In this document: positions 9,488 to 18,800 of the stretch, in pieces
Position numbering within the stretch: position 1 is the stretch's first letter
Layout of the letters: every line of letters starts with the position of its first letter
DNA from: JAHBVL01 sp964461025
GTDB lineage: Bacteria; Chloroflexota; Chloroflexia; Thermomicrobiales; UBA6265
Direction: 5' to 3'
Length of the DNA: 64,000 nt
Assembly (NCBI GenBank): GCA_964461025.1
Contig: CAYWSE010000011.1
Span: 3,812 to 67,811 of the forward strand
Made by a program: the position numbers and the translations under genes
The notes under the pieces: generated by a model
Databases searched by the model: none
The model's input: only the letters and a program-made list of their open reading frames with translations
Told to the model about the DNA's origin: nothing

Positions 9488-9645
9488 GCGCCGGGACCTG
9501 CCTGGAGGTTGGCAGGTTGACGAGGTGAAAGCCGATCGAACCCTTCGGCGGATGGCTTTCCGGTTTGCACAACCGTGATGTGCGGGAAGAAACCTGAACG
9601 GCAACGTTCCGAACAGAGGCCCGCGCAACGTGCAAAGTGATCCCC
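9488..9645 (+). ncRNA. glmS ribozyme: glmS ribozyme (glucosamine-6-phosphate-activated self-cleaving riboswitch)
   Basis: The leader of glmS carries the conserved features of this ribozyme in order. The cleavage site is A9487 before GCGCC (9488-9492). P1 arms are ACCTGCC and GGCAGGT. The core GACGAGG is at 9519-9525. Then comes a stem with ATCGAA and TTCGGCGGATG, the CCGG pseudoknot region, and a P4 hairpin GAACG/CGTTC closed by a GCAA tetraloop at 9596-9609. The known family self-cleaves when GlcN6P binds and destabilises the glmS mRNA. Its place directly upstream of glmS on the same strand confirms the call. The 3' boundary is approximate. Confidence 0.93.
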
Positions 9646-9668
9646 ACTCCTCAGCATCCGTCCTCTTC

Positions 9669-9730
9669 GATCGGACTCGTTCGCGGCGCGTTTGCGCCCG
9701 GCGTCGTCGCGCCGTTCGTCATGTCCGATC
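9669..9730 (+). other. Long imperfect hairpin between ribozyme and glmS
   Basis: GATCGGAC (9669-9676) pairs with GTCCGATC (9723-9730), and CGGCGCG (9684-9690) pairs with CGCGCCG (9708-9714), giving an extended two-part stem. It sits between the ribozyme 3' end and the glmS ribosome-binding site, with no T-tract after it, so it is not an obvious terminator. It could protect the cleaved 5' end, influence ribosome access, or be incidental. Confidence 0.5.
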
Positions 9731-9766
9731 GGCTATGACAACGCGAATTCGCAACAGGAACCCGCA

Positions 9767-11536
9767 ATGTGTGGAATCTATGGGTACGCCGGAATACCGG
9801 CAGAGATCGGTCCGGAGATCCTCTCCGCGCTGAGAACGCTCGAATACCGGGGATATGACTCGTGGGGCGTGGCAGTCGGAATCGATGGGCGTCTCGAAGT
9901 CCGAAAGTCTGCGGGGCGCATCGGCGAAGCGACGGTCGATCTGCCGCCGAGCTCCATCGGGTTTGGTCACACGCGATGGGCGACTCATGGAGGCGTGACC
10001 GACGAGAATGCCCATCCGCTTCTCGATTGCACCTCCCGAATCGCCCTTATTCACAATGGCATCATCGAGAACTTCCGGCCGCTGAGGGCGGCGCTAGAGG
10101 AGAGAGGGCATCGCTTTCGTTCCGAAACTGATAGCGAGGTCGTCTCTCATCTGCTGGAGGACGTAGCGTCCCGGGACGGAAGCGTCACCCTCTGCAACTT
10201 TCGGGAGGTCTTTGGTCAGCTCGACGGTTTGAGCGCGGTCATCGCCGTCGACAGTCGAACTCAGACGATGTTCGCCGCAAAGAATGTCTCACCCCTGGTG
10301 ATCGGCAAGGGAGATTCCGGCAACACGATTGCCTCGGACGCAATTGCCCTGCAGGGAAAGGCGTCATGCATCCACCATCTCGAGGATGGTCAGATCGCGG
10401 TCATCCAGTCAAACGGGGTCGCGATCTACGAAGCGGGGACGCTGGCACCCGTCGAGGTCGCCTGGCAAAAGCTCCCTCCTCCGGCGGTCAATGCGGGATT
10501 GCAGGGCTATCCGGATTTCATGTCAAAGGAGATGGCCGAGCAACCGGATGTGCTCGAGCGACTGGCGCGGAACTCCAGCGACTCAATCCTCCGGATGGCG
10601 GAAGCGATCCACGAGTCGTACGGCACGTTTTTCGTCGGTTGCGGCACAGCAGCGTATGCGGCGCTGACAGGCTCCTATCTCGTCAGCAGAATTGCGAAGT
10701 GGCATGTGAATTTCGTCGTTGGTTCGGAATTCAAGTATCACGAGCATTTCCTGACGCCGCGAAGTCTGGTGGTGGCGCTTTCGCAAAGTGGTGAAACCGC
10801 GGACATTATCGAGGCGATGATTGCCGCGCAACAGCGGGGTTCCCGGCTCGGTGCCATGGTCAACAGCGAACAATCGACACTCGACCGGATGGTCGATCTG
10901 CGCGTTCACCTCGGCGCCGGACCCGAACAGTGCGTGCTCTCCACCAAGGCCTACACGGCGAAGGTTGCGGCGATGATCATGCTGGCGCATGCCGTCGCCG
11001 GCCAGGCCGAGGAAGGTCGCGAGCTGGTTCTGCGAGCGAGCGATGGGCTGCGCGAGATGCTTCATCCCTCGTGGGTCGACCAGATCCGGCAGATAGCGGA
11101 AGCGACTCGCGACGCGACGAATCTCTTTGTGATCGGCCGGGGACTCTCCTACCCAACCGCGCTGGAAGCAGCACTCAAGATCAAGGAAGTGTCGTATATC
11201 CATGCAGAGGGGTTCGCCGGAGGCGAGCTGAAGCACGGGGTCATCGCCTTGATCGAAGAAGGCACTCCCTGTGTGGTCTACGCCCCCAATGATGAAACAC
11301 GACGCGATATTCTCTCGGGGGCAATGGAACTGAAAGCGCGCGGAGCGTTTATTGTTGGGGTGGGCAGCGAAGCCGATCCCGTTTTCGACGTTTTCGTGCC
11401 GATGCCTGATGTCGGCGACGCCGCGCCGGTGGTGCAGGCGCTTCCCGCCCAGATGCTTGGATATCATGCCGCGCGAGTCCGGGGAAACGATCCGGACAAA
11501 CCGCGCAATCTCGCCAAGAGCGTCACCGTGAAATGA
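9767..11536 (+). CDS. glmS: Glutamine-fructose-6-phosphate aminotransferase (isomerizing)
   Basis: GlmS makes glucosamine-6-phosphate from fructose-6-phosphate and glutamine, the entry to cell-wall amino sugars. The start ATG 9767 places the catalytic cysteine second (MCGIYGYAG), as the N-terminal nucleophile requires, and AGGA precedes it. The 589-residue protein has a class II glutaminase domain (roughly residues 1-220) and two SIS domains, with LSQSGETAD and STKAYTAK visible, ending in KSVTVK. It is regulated by the upstream ribozyme. Its stop overlaps tatD. Confidence 0.98.
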   Translation: MCGIYGYAGIPAEIGPEILSALRTLEYRGYDSWGVAVGIDGRLEVRKSAGRIGEATVDLPPSSIGFGHTRWATHGGVTDENAHPLLDCTSRIALIHNGIIENFRPLRAALEERGHRFRSETDSEVVSHLLEDVASRDGSVTLCNFREVFGQLDGLSAVIAVDSRTQTMFAAKNVSPLVIGKGDSGNTIASDAIALQGKASCIHHLEDGQIAVIQSNGVAIYEAGTLAPVEVAWQKLPPPAVNAGLQGYPDFMSKEMAEQPDVLERLARNSSDSILRMAEAIHESYGTFFVGCGTAAYAALTGSYLVSRIAKWHVNFVVGSEFKYHEHFLTPRSLVVALSQSGETADIIEAMIAAQQRGSRLGAMVNSEQSTLDRMVDLRVHLGAGPEQCVLSTKAYTAKVAAMIMLAHAVAGQAEEGRELVLRASDGLREMLHPSWVDQIRQIAEATRDATNLFVIGRGLSYPTALEAALKIKEVSYIHAEGFAGGELKHGVIALIEEGTPCVVYAPNDETRRDILSGAMELKARGAFIVGVGSEADPVFDVFVPMPDVGDAAPVVQALPAQMLGYHAARVRGNDPDKPRNLAKSVTVK

Positions 11537-12333
11537 CCGTAGCCGAATCCTTGCCTCAGTTCGTCGATACCCATGCGCATCTGAGTGACGACCAGTTCAC
11601 CGGCGACGCCGGCGACGTTATCGCCGCTGCTGCCGAGGTCGGCGTGACGCGCATTCTCAACGTGGCCTTTTCGCAAACGATGTGGAACGCGGCGATCGGG
11701 CTAAGCGCTAAACACCCCGGCGTGTTTTTCACTCTCGGTGTCCATCCCAACAGCGCTGGTGAATGGAACGGAGCGACTGCGGCCGCGTTGGAGTCGCTCG
11801 CGGCTCGGCGCCCTCCGGTCGCCATCGGCGAAACCGGTCTCGACTATTACTGGAACACCCATCCGCGCGAACAGCAGATCGAAGCGTTCAGCGAACAGGT
11901 CGCACTGGCTCGCGCAGCGAACCTGCCGGTCATCATTCACATGCGCGGCGAAGTCGAAATCGACATCCGCGACGTGCTGAGTGGAACCAACACTCCCGTT
12001 TGCGTGTTTCATAGCTTTGATGGGAGTGTTGCTCTGGCCGATTGGATCATCGCGAATGGCTGGTATCTCGGAGTCGGTGGGTTGATGACTCGCCGAAGTG
12101 CTCGCGCAACGCAAGACATTCTCAAATTGGCGCCGCTCGAGCAGCTGCTGCTCGAAACCGACTCTCCTTATCTTGCCCCGACGGGCTGGAAGGAAAAGCG
12201 CAACACCCCGGTTTCGATTCCGATCATCGCCGGACATCTGGCGCGGCTTCATGACGTCTCGCTGGAAGACGTTGCGAAGGTGACCACGGAAAACGCGATT
12301 CGGGTCTTCGGTCTGCCGGAGTTGGAGGCATGA
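11533..12333 (+). CDS. tatD: TatD family metal-dependent hydrolase/DNase
   Basis: This 266-residue TIM-barrel metallohydrolase shows the family metal-site motifs in order: DTHAHL, GETGLDYYW, IHMR, VFHSF and LLETDSPYL. Family members are 3'-5' exonucleases or DNases, but the exact substrate cannot be read from the sequence. The start ATGA overlaps the glmS stop and its stop overlaps rdgB, so translation is coupled within a glmS-tatD-rdgB operon. Confidence 0.93.
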   Translation: MTVAESLPQFVDTHAHLSDDQFTGDAGDVIAAAAEVGVTRILNVAFSQTMWNAAIGLSAKHPGVFFTLGVHPNSAGEWNGATAAALESLAARRPPVAIGETGLDYYWNTHPREQQIEAFSEQVALARAANLPVIIHMRGEVEIDIRDVLSGTNTPVCVFHSFDGSVALADWIIANGWYLGVGGLMTRRSARATQDILKLAPLEQLLLETDSPYLAPTGWKEKRNTPVSIPIIAGHLARLHDVSLEDVAKVTTENAIRVFGLPELEA

Positions 12334-12950
12334 CCACGACGCTTGTCATCGCCTCGGACAACCCGGGCAAGCAGGCCGAGATGCTGCGTCTTCTTCCGCC
12401 TGGTTTTCGCGTGATGACTGCCCGCGAGGCGGGTGTGGCACTACCTGCAGAAACGGGATCGACCTTCGAAGAGAACGCCACGCTCAAGGCCGTGCACACG
12501 GCGGCAAGTTCGGGGCATTATGCGATCGGTGATGATTCCGGTTTGGAAGTAGATGCTCTCCACGGCGCACCTGGCGTGTACTCCGCCCGATACGCAGGCG
12601 AGCCATCGGACCCGGTAAAGAACATCGAGAAGTTGCTTCGGGAGCTCGACGAGCTCCCCGACGCACAACGGAGCGCCAGATTTCGCTGCAGTATCGTTCT
12701 GGCGAGTCCGGGAGGCGAAACGTTCCAAGCCCAGGGAGTGGTCGAGGGAACGATCGGCCGGAAACCGCGAGGTTCGAACGGCTTCGGCTACGATCCAGTG
12801 TTTATCATTGCCTCCGGGCGTACGTTCGCCGAGATCGACGCCGAAGAAAAAGATGCCATCAGTCATCGCGGCCATGCGCTGCGAGCATTGATCCCCGCGA
12901 TCCTGCGAATCGCGGACAACAACGAGATGAACGATGACCACAATGAGTAA
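12330..12950 (+). CDS. rdgB: XTP/dITP diphosphatase (RdgB/HAM1 family)
   Basis: This enzyme hydrolyses non-canonical purine triphosphates (XTP, dITP, ITP) to monophosphates, keeping them out of DNA and RNA. The protein opens with IASDNPGKQAEM, equivalent to the family SxNxxK motif. It contains FEENATLKA, IGDDSGLEVDAL and the GSNGFGYDPVF loop and SHRGHAL near the end. The 206-residue length is normal. It starts with an ATGA overlap on tatD. Confidence 0.95.
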   Translation: MTTTLVIASDNPGKQAEMLRLLPPGFRVMTAREAGVALPAETGSTFEENATLKAVHTAASSGHYAIGDDSGLEVDALHGAPGVYSARYAGEPSDPVKNIEKLLRELDELPDAQRSARFRCSIVLASPGGETFQAQGVVEGTIGRKPRGSNGFGYDPVFIIASGRTFAEIDAEEKDAISHRGHALRALIPAILRIADNNEMNDDHNE

Positions 12951-14211
12951 ACCGCCCGACATTCCGCTCGAGGGATTGTCAACGCGCGCTGAGTCGTTTC
13001 GCGAGTGGCGAAATCAGGCGTTGGGACGTGGCGTTCTACCGACGATCATGATCGCGGGTTCCCGGGGCAAGACGACGGTCACGCAGCTTCTGGCGACGAT
13101 GATCGGCGATCAGTGGCGCATGGCCGTGCGAAATCCTTCCGGCGTCACCATTCAGGGAGAACTGCAGGAAGGTGAAATCGAACCGTGGCAACGGGTCGAA
13201 GCGATGTTGCAGAGCGGTGAGCTCGATGTCGCGCTCTGGGAGGTCGACTGGCCGACGGCGGTGGCGTTACCTGGCGAGATGAACATCGCCACGCTGGCGA
13301 TCACCAATGTCTGCGCCAATCGCGACGAGTGCATGATCTATGGCGACGCGAAGCTGGCAATCAAGTCGCTGCCGGTGTTGGTGGAGGCATTGCCACGCAA
13401 CGGCACGCTCGTACTGAACGGCGAGGACTTCCTCGTCTCCGATCTGCTGGACGGACGGGGCGCCTCGACGATTCTGGTCGGTCAGGGGATCGAGTCGCCA
13501 GCGATGGACGCACACTGGCTTCAGGGAGGTGCGTGCGCCTGGATCGAGAGCGACTATCTTTGTATCGGACACCGGCGCGGGCCAACCAGACTTATCCAGC
13601 AGAGTGAAGTCGGCTTCGCTCTCGGCGGCATTGCGTCATTCGAAATCCAGAATGCGTTGATGGCGGCAGCGATCGCCTATTCGCTCGGCATTCGGTCGTC
13701 GACGATCGCGAATGCGCTGCGGTCGTTTCACAGCGATATTCGGACCATGCCGGGCTCGTTCAACGTCATGTACACCAGTGGTGTACCGACGATCGTCGAC
13801 CGGCCGTCACCGTCGTGGTTCATCCGGCCGATCGTGCGTGCGCTTCGCGACTACCGGCAGGCGCGCCTGCTGACCGTCGTTGGTCAACTGGATGGCGTTC
13901 CGGCGCAGGACTACACCGAAGTCGGCAGGCTTCTCGGCCGCGTCAGCTCTGCGCTCTTCGTGGCCACGGGCCGCGCCGCCGATGACTACGACTGGACACC
14001 AATCCGCGACGGCGCCTTCAAGAACGAGGTGCCGCCCGTGGTCATTCCGTTCGCGACCGAACAAGCGGCCTTTCGCAAGGCGACGACCATGGCCAGACCC
14101 GCCGATGTCATTTATTACCTGTCGTCAAATCCGGAGCAGATTCAGGCGCAGTGGCACTCTGCGCATCACGCCGGTGAACTCCGGTTCGATGTTGCGACCG
14201 CCGGGAAGTGA
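12934..14211 (+). CDS. Mur ligase-like ATP-dependent ligase, atypical
   Basis: The 425-residue protein has a Mur-type P-loop GSRGKTT at residues 42-48 and a middle segment EIQNALMAAAIAYSLGI like that of MurF, cyanophycin synthetase and PgsB/CapB ligases. The ATP-grasp half of cyanophycin synthetase is absent. The usual D-Y-A-H-N-P motif is replaced by VDRPSPSW (Asp289 onwards), so the active site is altered. The start at ATG 12934 overlaps rdgB by 17 nt. A second ATG at 12943 is equally possible. It closes the glmS operon and is convergent with dnaE. The substrate is unknown; amide-bond formation is inferred only from the fold. Confidence 0.75.
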   Translation: MTTMSKPPDIPLEGLSTRAESFREWRNQALGRGVLPTIMIAGSRGKTTVTQLLATMIGDQWRMAVRNPSGVTIQGELQEGEIEPWQRVEAMLQSGELDVALWEVDWPTAVALPGEMNIATLAITNVCANRDECMIYGDAKLAIKSLPVLVEALPRNGTLVLNGEDFLVSDLLDGRGASTILVGQGIESPAMDAHWLQGGACAWIESDYLCIGHRRGPTRLIQQSEVGFALGGIASFEIQNALMAAAIAYSLGIRSSTIANALRSFHSDIRTMPGSFNVMYTSGVPTIVDRPSPSWFIRPIVRALRDYRQARLLTVVGQLDGVPAQDYTEVGRLLGRVSSALFVATGRAADDYDWTPIRDGAFKNEVPPVVIPFATEQAAFRKATTMARPADVIYYLSSNPEQIQAQWHSAHHAGELRFDVATAGK

Positions 14212-14226
14212 AGCAGGGTCAATCGA

Positions 14227-17200
14227 TCAGGCGCTGATTGCGTACGCCGGTTCCGGCACGTCGATCGTGACTGCGCCCACTCCGAGAATTCGCTCCAGGT
14301 TTTGCACCAACTCCGGATCGGCATCGACCAGAAGCGACCGGCTGCGCAACACGCGTTCCTGATCGCCGATACGCAGATGAAAAACCACGTGGTCATCGCC
14401 CTCGTGCGCCTTGAGCACTCGATCGATCCCACGCATCAGATCAACGAGCTCGCCGTCAGCGCCAAGCGCCGGAAACCGCAGATGGACCGATCGCTCGGGC
14501 CTCACCAGTACTTCGAGTTCTTCCATGAACCGATCGCAGATCAGCTGGGCGCGTTCGTCGCGCACTTCATATTTGGCGACGATGTCGAGAATGGCATCGA
14601 CCTCGAGCTGCTCCCCCACTTCGGCGAATTTATCCGGGAAGAGCACCATTTCGATTGAGCCGGTCAGATCTTCCAGGTCGGCGACGGCCATCGACTTGCC
14701 AGTCCGCGTCACGAGTCTGCGCACGCCGTTCACCCGAGCGATCAACCGGACTCGCGCTTCACTGCCCAGCGAGGGAAGTTCGGCGATTTGAACGCGGCCG
14801 CCGGTGCCCGCCTTGCGGAGGGCTTCTTCAACAGGATGCTCGCTGATGTACACACCAAGCAACTCTCGTTCCCAGGCGAGACGTTGCTTCATTGGCAAGT
14901 CGTCAGTCTGTCCATAGACCGATGTGGCCGCGGCAGTCGGCGCAGGAGGGGCGGCAAGCTGCATGTCGAATCCCAGCTGTCCACGCGCTGCCGCTTTCTG
15001 CCGATCGAGCGCCGAGGCGATGGCCGGTTCGAGCACATTCAGTACGGAACGGCGCGGTCCAAAGTCATCGAATCCACCAGCGCGTCCCAGTGTTTCGGCG
15101 ACTCGGCGGGAAATTCGACTCCAATCGATGGCCGCACAGAAGTCGTCGAGCGAGGCGTACCGGGCATCGGGTAGCTCGCGACGACCCTCGACGATCGCCT
15201 CGGCAGCGCCGCGACCGACATTGCGAATGGCAGCAAGACCGTAGCGGATTGCTTCTTTGCCATCCGGCACTTGTTCGACGGTGAAATCGACTTCAGAGCA
15301 GCACACACTCGGACCGAGCACCGGAATGCCGAGCCGCCGGCACTCGGCGACGTCGAGCACGATGCGGTCGACATTGTTGCTGCTGGACGTCAGCATCGCA
15401 GCCATGAACTCGACTGGGTAGTGAGCTTTCAGATAGGCGGTCTGCGCACAGATGACGGCGTATCCCGCACTGTGGGATTTGTTGAATCCGTAGTTCCCAA
15501 ACTTGCCCAGCAGGTCGAAGATGTCGTTGGCCAGCTGGTCGCTTAGCCCATGTTCGCCCGCGCCATTGACAAATGGCTGGCGGTACGATTCGAAGAACTC
15601 CTGATTCTTCTTCCCCATTGCCTTGCGGAGGCCATCGGCATCGGCGAGGGAAAAACCGGCGATTGCATTAGCAACCTGCATCACCTGTTCCTGGTAGACG
15701 GCGATGCCGTAGGTCTCCTTCAGAATCGGCTCGAGATCGGGATGCACGTAGCTGATTTCGAGGCGACCATGCTTGCGGCCGATGTATTCCGGCGCGTTTT
15801 CCATCGGTCCGGGCCGGATCAGCGCCATCAGGGCAATGATGTCCTCGAATCGCTCGGGAGAGACGTCGACGGTCATGCGAGTGGTCATGCCACCTTCCAG
15901 TTGGAAGATGCCGTGCGTTTCCCCCCGTCTCAGGAGTGCGTAGGCGTGTTCATCCTCGAGAGGAATGTTCTCCACCGTCAGCGTCGGGTCCTTGGTGCGG
16001 GCCAGCTCGACCGCTTTGCCGACGATCGTCAGGGTTGTCAGACCGAGGAAGTCGATCTTCAGCAGGCCGAGACTCTCCAGCTGTCCCATCGGGAACTGGG
16101 TTGTGATTTCACCTTCGCTCTTGCCCCCTGCTCGCTGCAGAGGAACTGTTTCGATCAGCGGATCCCGCCCGATCACGACTCCGGCAGCATGCGTCGAGGA
16201 ATGCCGGGCGATCCCCTCTACCTTCCTGGCGTTGTCGATCAGGTTGCGGAGCGACGGGTCGTTGTCGTAGATGGCGCGAAGCTCCGGGACCTTCTCGATC
16301 GCTTCCTCGAGCTGGATCTTCGGCGCGTTCGGAATCAGTTTGGCGACGCGGTCGACTTCGGGAATCGGCATCCCCATTGCGCGACCGACATCGCGAACCG
16401 AGCCCTTGGCGGCCATCGTTCCGAACGTGACAATCTGGGCGACCCGTTCCTCGCCGTACTTGCGGACGACATATTCGATCACTTCATGCCGCCGGTCATC
16501 GGCGAAATCGATATCAATATCCGGCATCGAGATGCGAGAGGGATTGAGGAAGCGTTCGAAGAGGAGCCCGTAGCGCAGGGGATCGAGCGCGGTAATGCCG
16601 AGCGTGAACGACACCATGCTGCCGAGAGCGGAACCGCGTCCAGGCCCAACGAGAATGCCGTTGTCCTTGGCGAACTTCACGAAGTCCCAGACGACGAGGA
16701 AGTAGTTGGTCAGCTTCATCTGACCGATGACACCGAGCTCGAATGCCAGTCGCTCTCCCACTTCGCCCGAGTCGTGTCCGTAAAAGGCTCTGGCGCCTTC
16801 GCGACAGAGCGACTCGAGATACTCGTGATTGGTCATCCCAGGGGGAGAAGTGAAGTCGGGGAGCTGGTACTCACCGGTGGCCAGGTTGAGCTCACACATT
16901 TCGGCGATACGCATTGTGTTCGTCAGCGCATCTGGCACTTCGCCAAAGCGTGCCCACATCTCCTCAGGTGACTTGAGGAAAAGCTCGTCCGTTTCCTGCT
17001 TGAGGCGCTTGGGATCGTCCAGCGTCGTATTCGTCTGAATGCAGACGAGCAAATCCTGAGCCGGTGCATCGACCTGGTTGCAATAATGAACGTCGTTCGT
17101 CGCCACAAGCGGAAGATCGAACGACCTGGCGAGGGAGATGAGCTCTGGATTGACCGCTCGTTGCTCTTTCAGTCCGTGGTCCTGAAGCTCGATAAAGAAG

Positions 17201-17730
17201 CGATCACGACCGAATACTTCGGCGAGTGATCCTGCGAAATCTCTTGCCGCGTCGGGTTGTTCGCGAAGAAAGTTCTGAGCCACCGGGCCGCCGAGACAGG
17301 CCGACGTGGCAATAAGTCCGGCCGAGTGTTGGGCGAGCATTTCGCGATCGACCCGAGGCCGGTAGTAGAAGCCCTCGAGACTGGCGCGTGAGGCGAGGCG
17401 GAGGAGATTGCGATAGCCGGTGGTGTTCTGGGCCAGGAGAAGCAGGTGGTAGGAACGGCGGCGGCGCTTACGCTCGTCCTCACTGGCGTCTGGATCGGGA
17501 GCTTTGGCTGGGCCATCAGCGAAATAGGCTTCCATGCCGATGATCGGATGGAGACCGGCATCCGTCAGTTTGTTATGCCAGTCCATCGCCCCGTACATGA
17601 CGCCATGGTCGGTCAGCGCGAGGTGCTTGATGCCTTTTTCGTGGGCGAGCCGCACATATTCGTCAATGCGGCCCATGCCATCGAGAAGTGAAAACTCGGT
17701 GTGCAGGTGGAGATGGGCGAACTCGGGCAC
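14227..17730 (-). CDS. dnaE: DNA polymerase III subunit alpha
   Basis: This is the replicative polymerase catalytic subunit, 1167 residues, the normal length for DnaE1. The N-terminal PHP domain begins FAHLHLHTEFSLLDG and contains LALTDHGVMYG. The polymerase catalytic aspartates are in MPDIDIDFAD. GRGSALGS, the HhH region and a C-terminal OB-fold (VRLIARVNGVRR onward) are present. The start is GTG 17730 with GGAAAG upstream. It is convergent with the Mur-ligase-like gene, 15 nt apart, with no visible terminator between them. Confidence 0.97.
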   Translation of the reverse strand: MPEFAHLHLHTEFSLLDGMGRIDEYVRLAHEKGIKHLALTDHGVMYGAMDWHNKLTDAGLHPIIGMEAYFADGPAKAPDPDASEDERKRRRRSYHLLLLAQNTTGYRNLLRLASRASLEGFYYRPRVDREMLAQHSAGLIATSACLGGPVAQNFLREQPDAARDFAGSLAEVFGRDRFFIELQDHGLKEQRAVNPELISLARSFDLPLVATNDVHYCNQVDAPAQDLLVCIQTNTTLDDPKRLKQETDELFLKSPEEMWARFGEVPDALTNTMRIAEMCELNLATGEYQLPDFTSPPGMTNHEYLESLCREGARAFYGHDSGEVGERLAFELGVIGQMKLTNYFLVVWDFVKFAKDNGILVGPGRGSALGSMVSFTLGITALDPLRYGLLFERFLNPSRISMPDIDIDFADDRRHEVIEYVVRKYGEERVAQIVTFGTMAAKGSVRDVGRAMGMPIPEVDRVAKLIPNAPKIQLEEAIEKVPELRAIYDNDPSLRNLIDNARKVEGIARHSSTHAAGVVIGRDPLIETVPLQRAGGKSEGEITTQFPMGQLESLGLLKIDFLGLTTLTIVGKAVELARTKDPTLTVENIPLEDEHAYALLRRGETHGIFQLEGGMTTRMTVDVSPERFEDIIALMALIRPGPMENAPEYIGRKHGRLEISYVHPDLEPILKETYGIAVYQEQVMQVANAIAGFSLADADGLRKAMGKKNQEFFESYRQPFVNGAGEHGLSDQLANDIFDLLGKFGNYGFNKSHSAGYAVICAQTAYLKAHYPVEFMAAMLTSSSNNVDRIVLDVAECRRLGIPVLGPSVCCSEVDFTVEQVPDGKEAIRYGLAAIRNVGRGAAEAIVEGRRELPDARYASLDDFCAAIDWSRISRRVAETLGRAGGFDDFGPRRSVLNVLEPAIASALDRQKAAARGQLGFDMQLAAPPAPTAAATSVYGQTDDLPMKQRLAWERELLGVYISEHPVEEALRKAGTGGRVQIAELPSLGSEARVRLIARVNGVRRLVTRTGKSMAVADLEDLTGSIEMVLFPDKFAEVGEQLEVDAILDIVAKYEVRDERAQLICDRFMEELEVLVRPERSVHLRFPALGADGELVDLMRGIDRVLKAHEGDDHVVFHLRIGDQERVLRSRSLLVDADPELVQNLERILGVGAVTIDVPEPAYAISA

Positions 17731-17848
17731 GGGGATGACTTTCCAGGGACGGCTGCGTTCCGTCCGTTAACGACCTGTACTTGCTGTCGCCAGCACCTAG
17801 GATACTCGTTCAACCCGGGCGGCCGCGTCGTCGACGCGATCACGTGTT

Positions 17849-17915
17849 GCGGCAACGCCTGCGTTGCTCGGCCGCCTCGTCGCATCACGAGCGAGGCAGG
17901 CCTCGCCGCTACATG
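17849..17915. repeat. Dispersed palindromic repeat, copy 1
   Basis: This intergenic unit contains AACGCCTGCGTTGC (17854-17867), itself palindromic, and AGCGAGGCAGGCCTCG (17890-17905), whose arms CGAGGC/GCCTCG face each other, followed by CCGCTACATG. The same two modules recur at the right end of the window. It lies between the dnaE and XRE genes in a 290-nt stretch with no other feature that I can see. Confidence 0.7.
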
Positions 17916-18021
17916 GGTAGGACCGCGATGTTGAGATACACAACGACCCTGAGCGGGAATCCAGCGATGGGCGGGGAGCCAGCAGCTGGCGCTCAGGGTC
18001 GACCGTTTGCTTCCGGACGGA

Positions 18022-18429
18022 TCAGGCCGCGGCCTCACCAACAGTTTCCGACTGAGGCGTCGATCGCATCGCGAACCGAGCCTGTTGCGCGAGCAAGTGC
18101 AACACCTGCCGCATATTCTCCCGGTACTCGCTCGGCACGGCCTCGTCTTTGAGCAGATCGAGAACCTCTCCCAATACCGGTTCGCTCGACAGCAGATTGG
18201 TGACATCGCGCGGCAGGAATCCTGCTGCGGCCAGAAGCGCGTCGCGCTCGCTTTCGCCGAGACCGAGGGCTCCGCCAAGCCGGTCGACCGCATCGCGAGT
18301 CGGCATCCGCGCGCCGCCTTCGAGCCGGCTCACGTAGCTGTGATCGAACTCAGCTCGCTCCGCCAGCTTACTTTGTGACACGCCGCGCCTTTCACGGAGT
18401 GCCTTTAACAGCTGTCCGAATTCCGTCAT
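18022..18429 (-). CDS. XRE-family helix-turn-helix regulator
   Basis: This is a 135-residue DNA-binding protein. Residues 1-60 form a Cro/CI-type HTH, with LRERRGVSQSKLAERAEFDHSYVSRLEGGARMP giving the recognition helix in two parts. The C-terminal half is helical, with no recognised ligand domain. ATG 18429 follows a GGGGGAAAGG stretch; an upstream in-frame start at 18444 is less likely. It is transcribed away from folD, and an inverted repeat upstream may be its operator. The target genes are unknown. Confidence 0.88.
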   Translation of the reverse strand: MTEFGQLLKALRERRGVSQSKLAERAEFDHSYVSRLEGGARMPTRDAVDRLGGALGLGESERDALLAAAGFLPRDVTNLLSSEPVLGEVLDLLKDEAVPSEYRENMRQVLHLLAQQARFAMRSTPQSETVGEAAA

Positions 18430-18482
18430 GCCTTTCCCCCGCACCTGTGACTGTTAGGCAAGCCCAGTTGGGTTGCGCCTGC

Positions 18483-18504
18483 GAGTCAACGCTTCAATTG
18501 ACTC
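18483..18504. promoter_or_regulatory. Inverted repeat upstream of XRE gene, possible operator
   Basis: GAGTCAA (18483-18489) and TTGACTC (18498-18504) form a 7-bp inverted repeat with an 8-nt spacer, 54 nt upstream of the XRE start. A further AGTCAAC occurs near 18537. The symmetry suits a dimeric HTH protein, and the TTGACT sequence could also serve as a -35 box. The remainder of the XRE-folD interval to 18800 shows no other feature apart from a weak TACACT at 18744. Confidence 0.4.
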
Positions 18505-18800
18505 GGTGACACCATCGTACCAGCACCCGCCCCGCCAGTCAACACTCCCCGTCGCTGATATCCACATTACCCACAGCCATGTCGTTGCCAACGCAGGTTA
18601 CAACAGTACGGTCGAAACACTGTCGTTGCTACTGGCGCAATGCTGTCGAAACACGGCGCTTTGGAGTGGGATCGACGTATCTGCGACGGCCTGCGCGGTC
18701 ATTTCTCGCGCAGAGTGACCCTCAGGCAGCTTCGGGTGTGCCGTACACTGACACAGTGGACCAGCGAACGGTCCAGGCGTTGCGACAGTTGGCAGACTCG

